Positions 60,298 to 64,000 of a DNA stretch of 64,000 nt are shown here, piece by piece. Both the position numbers and the translations under genes were made by a program. Position 1 is the stretch's first letter, and the number at the start of each line of letters is the position of its first letter. The stretch covers positions 1,364,001-1,428,000 of the forward strand of contig OY776378.1 in NCBI GenBank assembly GCA_963675575.1, read 5' to 3'. The notes beneath the pieces were generated by a model. That model ran no database searches and was not told the origin of the DNA. It saw nothing but the letters and a program-made list of their open reading frames with translations. The DNA is from JAGLOK01 sp963675575 (lineage in GTDB: Bacteria > Bacillota > Clostridia > Christensenellales > UMGS416).

Positions 60298-61560
60298 ATG
60301 CTGATAACAAAAGCTCCCAAAGGAACACAGGATGTTTTGCCACAGGATATTTATAAGTGGCACTATATAGAGCGCATTATGCGAAACATCGCTGAAAAAT
60401 ATAATTTTCAGGAAATACGAGTGCCGACTTTCGAGCACACCGAGCTTTTTTTGCGCGGTGTAGGCCAAACTTCAGACATTGTTAATAAAGAGATGTACAC
60501 TTTCACAGATAAAGGCAATCGCTCGCTTACGCTAAAGCCTGAGGGCACAGCGGGTGTTGCACGGGCATTCCTTGAAAACAATCTTGATCAAGGCGCGTTG
60601 CCTATAAAAATGTATTATTTGAATTCACCGGTTTTTCGATATGAGCGCCCTCAAAAAGGAAGACTGAGGGAGCACCATCAATTTGGCGCTGAGTTTTTCG
60701 GCACCAAGTCCGCATATGCGGACGCAGAAATAATACTGCTTGCAAAAACTTTGCTTAAAGAGCTTGGTTTGACTTCGGTTTCACTTAAACTAAATTCAAT
60801 CGGGTGTCCTGCTTGCAGACCCACATATAATGAAGTACTTAAAGACTATCTAAGAGATAATATTGATGATATGTGCGGCACTTGCAGGGAGCGTTTTGAA
60901 ACAAACCCATTAAGAATACTGGATTGCAAAGTGGATGGATGCAAGAACATTGTTAAAGATGCGCCAAGAACTATTGATAATCTGTGTGATGATTGCAGTA
61001 ATCATTTTGAAACGCTGAAAAGCACGTTGGATGATTTGGATCAAGTGTACGAAGTTGATTCTCTTATAGTGCGTGGCTTGGATTACTATACAAAGACAGT
61101 GTTTGAATTTGTAACTGAAACTATTGGTGCGCAGGGAACAGTCTGCGGCGGGGGAAGATATGACAATCTTATCGAGGAAATAGGTGGCAATCCTTTACCT
61201 GCGGTTGGCTTTGGTATGGGAATGGAGCGTCTACTGCTTACAATGGAGGCGGCGGGGACTAAGATACCTAAGCCAAAAAAAATTGATATATATTTTGCCA
61301 CGGCAGATGAAAATGCGAAAAACATTGTTGCGATTGAAATGGCGAAGCTTAGAGCAAAAGGATATATTACAGAAACTGACTATATGGAAAGAAGCCTAAA
61401 AGCCCAAATGAAGTATGCCAACAAAATAGACTGCAAATACGTGGCGATAATTGGCGAAGATGAAATCAAAAACAAAACTGTTTCTCTAAAATCAATGGAA
61501 ACCGGGGAGCAGATAGTTGTAGAATTATCAAATCTTATAAATTCGATTGAAGGAAAATGA
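60298..61560 (+). CDS. hisS: Histidyl-tRNA synthetase
   Basis: A 420-residue class II synthetase. Motif 1 region (APKGTQDVLP, then EIRVPTFEHTELF), motif 2 (YLNSPVFRYERPQKGRLREHHQFG, here cited in parts), HisA motif LIVRGLDYYTKTVFEF and motif 3 GFGMGMERLL are all visible. Four CxxC pairs (CPAC, CGTC and two more) in the insertion region suggest zinc binding. GAAGGT lies before the ATG. aspS overlaps its stop. Confidence 0.96.
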   Translation: MLITKAPKGTQDVLPQDIYKWHYIERIMRNIAEKYNFQEIRVPTFEHTELFLRGVGQTSDIVNKEMYTFTDKGNRSLTLKPEGTAGVARAFLENNLDQGALPIKMYYLNSPVFRYERPQKGRLREHHQFGAEFFGTKSAYADAEIILLAKTLLKELGLTSVSLKLNSIGCPACRPTYNEVLKDYLRDNIDDMCGTCRERFETNPLRILDCKVDGCKNIVKDAPRTIDNLCDDCSNHFETLKSTLDDLDQVYEVDSLIVRGLDYYTKTVFEFVTETIGAQGTVCGGGRYDNLIEEIGGNPLPAVGFGMGMERLLLTMEAAGTKIPKPKKIDIYFATADENAKNIVAIEMAKLRAKGYITETDYMERSLKAQMKYANKIDCKYVAIIGEDEIKNKTVSLKSMETGEQIVVELSNLINSIEGK

Positions 61561-63359
61561 TGAAAACATCTAATACATATCCACGAACTCATATGTGCGG
61601 AAATATTGACAAGAACAATACAGGTGAAACAGTTTCCCTATGCGGATGGGTGCAGCGCAGGCGCGACTTAGGCTCGCTTATTTTTATTTGGCTAAGAGAT
61701 AGAACTGGAATTGTTCAGCTAGTTTTTGATGAGGCAATCAATCCAGAATGTTTCAAAGAGGCGCAGGAAGTCAGAAGTGAATATGTTCTTTCGGTAATCG
61801 GAGATGTTAAACTGCGAGATGCCACAAATATAAATGCTGAGCTTGCTACAGGCGAAGTTGAAGTAATGGTTAGTAAAATCGAGGTTTTAAACGCCTCAGA
61901 AACCACGCCCTTTGTAGTAGGGGATGAAAATGTTGGCGATCAGACAAAGCTCAAATACAGATATCTTGATTTAAGAGGAACAAGTCTTCAAAGAAATATA
62001 CTGCTAAAGCATAAAATTACAACAGCCGTCAGAGAATATTTAAACGAAAATAATTTCTTAGATATTGAAACTCCTATATTGAACAAATCAACACCAGAAG
62101 GTGCCAGAGACTATCTTGTGCCATCCAGAGTGCAGCCGGGGAAGTTCTACGCCTTGCCACAGTCTCCACAGCTGTTCAAGCAGCTACTTATGGTGTCTGG
62201 CTTTGATAGATACTATCAAGTCGCTAAATGCTTTAGAGATGAGGATTTGAGGGCTGACAGACAGCCGGAGTTTACTCAAATTGATATGGAGATGTCGTTT
62301 GTGGACGTGGACGACGTGATTAGCATAAACGAAGGGCTGATAAAACAAGTTTTTGAAAGCGTGGCTGGTATAAATGTCAATATTCCTTTATTAAGATTAA
62401 AATATAAAGATGCTATGGAACGCTTTGGAAGCGACAAACCTGACACTAGATTCGATATGGAAATTGTTTCAATAAATGATGAAGTTCAAAATTGTGAGTT
62501 CAAGGTATTTTCCTCGATTACGAGCAAAAATGATGGTATGGTATGCGCTATTTGTGCCAAAGGCGCAGATGAAGCGTATTCCAGAAAAGAGATAGACAAA
62601 CTCGGAGAGCATGCAAAGCTATATGGGGCAAAAGGTCTTGCTTGGATGGTTGTTGAAAAAAACGGAGTTCGTTCACCAATAGCAAAATTTTTAACTGAAG
62701 ATGAAATAAATTCGATAATAGATAAATGCTCAGCCCAAGTGGGAGACATTATATTTGTCGTGGCAGACACTTGGAGAACATCGCTTACCGCAATGGGACA
62801 GATACGTCTTGAAGTGGCGAAGAAACTGAATCTAATTGATGAAAATAAATTTAATTTCCTTTGGGTAACCGACTTTCCAATGTTTGAATACAGCGAGGAA
62901 GAGGGAAGATACACAGCTATGCATCATCCTTTTACCGCACTTAATGATGAAGATTTGGAGTTGCTTGAAAGCGAGCCGGGCAAAGTTCGGGCTAAAGCTT
63001 ATGACATAGTGCTTAACGGCAACGAAATTGGCGGCGGAAGCATAAGAATACACAGGGGAGATGTTCAAAAAAGAGTGTTTAAAGCTTTAGGCTTTTCGGA
63101 CGAGGAAGCGCAAAACAGATTTGGCTTCCTGTTGGACGCCTTCAAATACGGTACGCCTCCTCACGGCGGCATTGCATATGGCTTAGACCGCATGGTGATG
63201 TTAATTTCGGGAGCGAAGAGCATAAGAGACACAATAGCATTTCCCAAGGTGCAAAGCGGTTCGTGTCTGCTTACCGGCGCTCCTGATTATGTGGACGAAG
63301 CGCAGCTTAACGAACTTAAAATAAAAGTAATCGCGGAAAAAAACAATGAGTCAGACTGA
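61557..63359 (+). CDS. aspS: Aspartyl-tRNA synthetase
   Basis: A 600-residue bacterial-type AspRS: N-terminal OB anticodon-binding domain (VSLCGWVQRRRDLGSLIF), class II catalytic domain with FLDIETPILNKSTPEGARDY, CFRDEDLRADRQPEFTQID, a GAD insertion domain (about 285-420) and motif 3 GIAYGLDRMVML. Two ATGs (61557, 61560) overlap the hisS stop. Whether it is strictly Asp-specific or also charges Asn cannot be told here. tcdA overlaps its end by 14 bases. Confidence 0.96.
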   Translation: MMKTSNTYPRTHMCGNIDKNNTGETVSLCGWVQRRRDLGSLIFIWLRDRTGIVQLVFDEAINPECFKEAQEVRSEYVLSVIGDVKLRDATNINAELATGEVEVMVSKIEVLNASETTPFVVGDENVGDQTKLKYRYLDLRGTSLQRNILLKHKITTAVREYLNENNFLDIETPILNKSTPEGARDYLVPSRVQPGKFYALPQSPQLFKQLLMVSGFDRYYQVAKCFRDEDLRADRQPEFTQIDMEMSFVDVDDVISINEGLIKQVFESVAGINVNIPLLRLKYKDAMERFGSDKPDTRFDMEIVSINDEVQNCEFKVFSSITSKNDGMVCAICAKGADEAYSRKEIDKLGEHAKLYGAKGLAWMVVEKNGVRSPIAKFLTEDEINSIIDKCSAQVGDIIFVVADTWRTSLTAMGQIRLEVAKKLNLIDENKFNFLWVTDFPMFEYSEEEGRYTAMHHPFTALNDEDLELLESEPGKVRAKAYDIVLNGNEIGGGSIRIHRGDVQKRVFKALGFSDEEAQNRFGFLLDAFKYGTPPHGGIAYGLDRMVMLISGAKSIRDTIAFPKVQSGSCLLTGAPDYVDEAQLNELKIKVIAEKNNESD

Positions 63360-64000
63360 ACGGCTCGAAATATTAATTGGCAGAGCGAAAACAACTGCGC
63401 TAAAGCAATCAAAAGTGTTGGTTGTTGGTGTGGGTGGTGTGGGTTCCATATGTGCTGAAGCCCTAGCTAGAAGCGGAGTTGGTACAATAGTATTAGTGGA
63501 CAGCGATGTTGTGGAAGAGTCAAACATAAATCGGCAAATACCTGCATTGACTTCTACTATTGGGCAGTATAAAGCTGAAGTTATGGCAAAGAGGCTTAAA
63601 GATATAAACCCAGAAGCTGAAGTGTGTTATTATTGTGAAGTATGGACCAAAGATAGTTCTTATTTGGACCTTAATAATTTTGATTATATAGTGGATGCTA
63701 TTGATTCTTTTAATCACAAGATGGATTTGATTGAGAAGTGCGTAAATGACGATGTTAAAATAATTTCTTCAATGGGTGCGGGAGGTAGACTTAACGGAAA
63801 CATGTTTGAAGTTGCGGACATCAAGAAAACATATAACGATCCATTGGCAAAAAAAGTTCGTCACGAACTTAAAAAGAGAAACATAGAGAACTTGAAAGTG
63901 ATTTTTTCAAAAGAACTGCCTGTAAAAGTTAAAGAAGGGCCGATTGGCAGCGCGATGTTTGCTGTATCTTGCGCAGGACTTTTGCTTGCGGGAGAAGTGA
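63346..64000 (+). CDS. tcdA: tRNA threonylcarbamoyladenosine dehydratase TcdA (partial)
   Basis: The first 218 residues of an E1/ThiF-like protein; the frame is open to the window edge. ATP-binding VVGVGGVGSICAEALARSG, the VDSDVVEESNINRQ stretch, and VDAIDSFNHKMDLI are typical of TcdA/YgdL, which cyclises t6A37 of tRNAs to ct6A. The start at 63346 lies inside the end of aspS, which this gene overlaps by 14 bases. The adjacency to aspS is common in Clostridia. Confidence 0.9.
   Translation, partial: MSQTERLEILIGRAKTTALKQSKVLVVGVGGVGSICAEALARSGVGTIVLVDSDVVEESNINRQIPALTSTIGQYKAEVMAKRLKDINPEAEVCYYCEVWTKDSSYLDLNNFDYIVDAIDSFNHKMDLIEKCVNDDVKIISSMGAGGRLNGNMFEVADIKKTYNDPLAKKVRHELKKRNIENLKVIFSKELPVKVKEGPIGSAMFAVSCAGLLLAGEV

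Overview
The window is an AT-rich stretch of a Gram-positive chromosome, almost certainly class Clostridia. The reasons are: a SCIFF (ranthipeptide) precursor with its radical SAM maturase; a HemZ-type radical SAM gene next to hisS-aspS; an AbrB with a C-terminal zinc knuckle; a T-box ahead of metG; the asp23-amaP-DUF2273-nusB block; and an OLE RNA with its membrane partner OapA inside a folD-xseAB-ispA-dxs-tlyA-nadK-argR-recN operon. Nearly all genes lie on the + strand. Only a DsrE-like gene and abrB are on the - strand. I see no rRNA or tRNA genes, phage, transposase or CRISPR.

Layout. 1-760: tandem array of 141-143 bp structured repeats, each ending in a terminator-like hairpin. 1004-2582: two overlapping alpha/beta-hydrolase genes, the second lacking all three catalytic residues. 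2887-5983: a CapA-like surface protein, nrdR, pgeF, and a convergent DsrE-like gene. 6141-10690: SCIFF peptide, an intercistronic terminator, SCIFF maturase, yqeG, an endonuclease IV-like gene, Xaa-Pro peptidase, efp. 10859-17957: asp23, amaP, DUF2273, nusB, folD, xseA, xseB, ispA, a PAP2-like protein and a large membrane protein. 18034-18605: OLE RNA with its own promoter. 18630-25029: oapA, dxs, tlyA, nadK, argR, recN. 25342-32203: a Gld-type ABC exporter with GldG and DUF4340 partners, a thioredoxin-like protein, a TrmN6-like methyltransferase and rsmI. 32257-37146: abrB (-), then a Met T-box, metG, tatD, a TatD-linked radical SAM protein and an amidohydrolase. 37370-38469: an acidic zinc-ribbon protein and a metallophosphoesterase. 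38803-51452: the division and cell wall (dcw) cluster mraZ-rsmH-ftsL-pbp-murE-mraY-murD-ftsW-divIB-ftsA-ftsZ. 51646-53828: secDF. 53874-64000: recJ, relA/spoT, dtd, hemZ, hisS, aspS and the start of tcdA.

Most striking points. (1) The only penicillin-binding protein of the dcw cluster has lost all three transpeptidase motifs (SxxK, SxN, KTG) but keeps the fold and two PASTA domains. (2) FtsA next door has lost the glycine-rich phosphate loop and the C-terminal membrane-targeting helix. The cluster also lacks murF, murG, murB and murC, so the divisome looks unusual. (3) The OLE RNA-OapA pair is present, with a well-formed promoter of its own. (4) The repeat array at the left edge shows compensatory base changes in its hairpins, as expected of a selected RNA structure. 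(5) The second esterase is a clear pseudoenzyme beside its active paralogue. (6) The SCIFF precursor is separated from its maturase by an attenuator-like hairpin.

Functional assignments rest on motifs, length and gene order read from the sequence. No database search was run.
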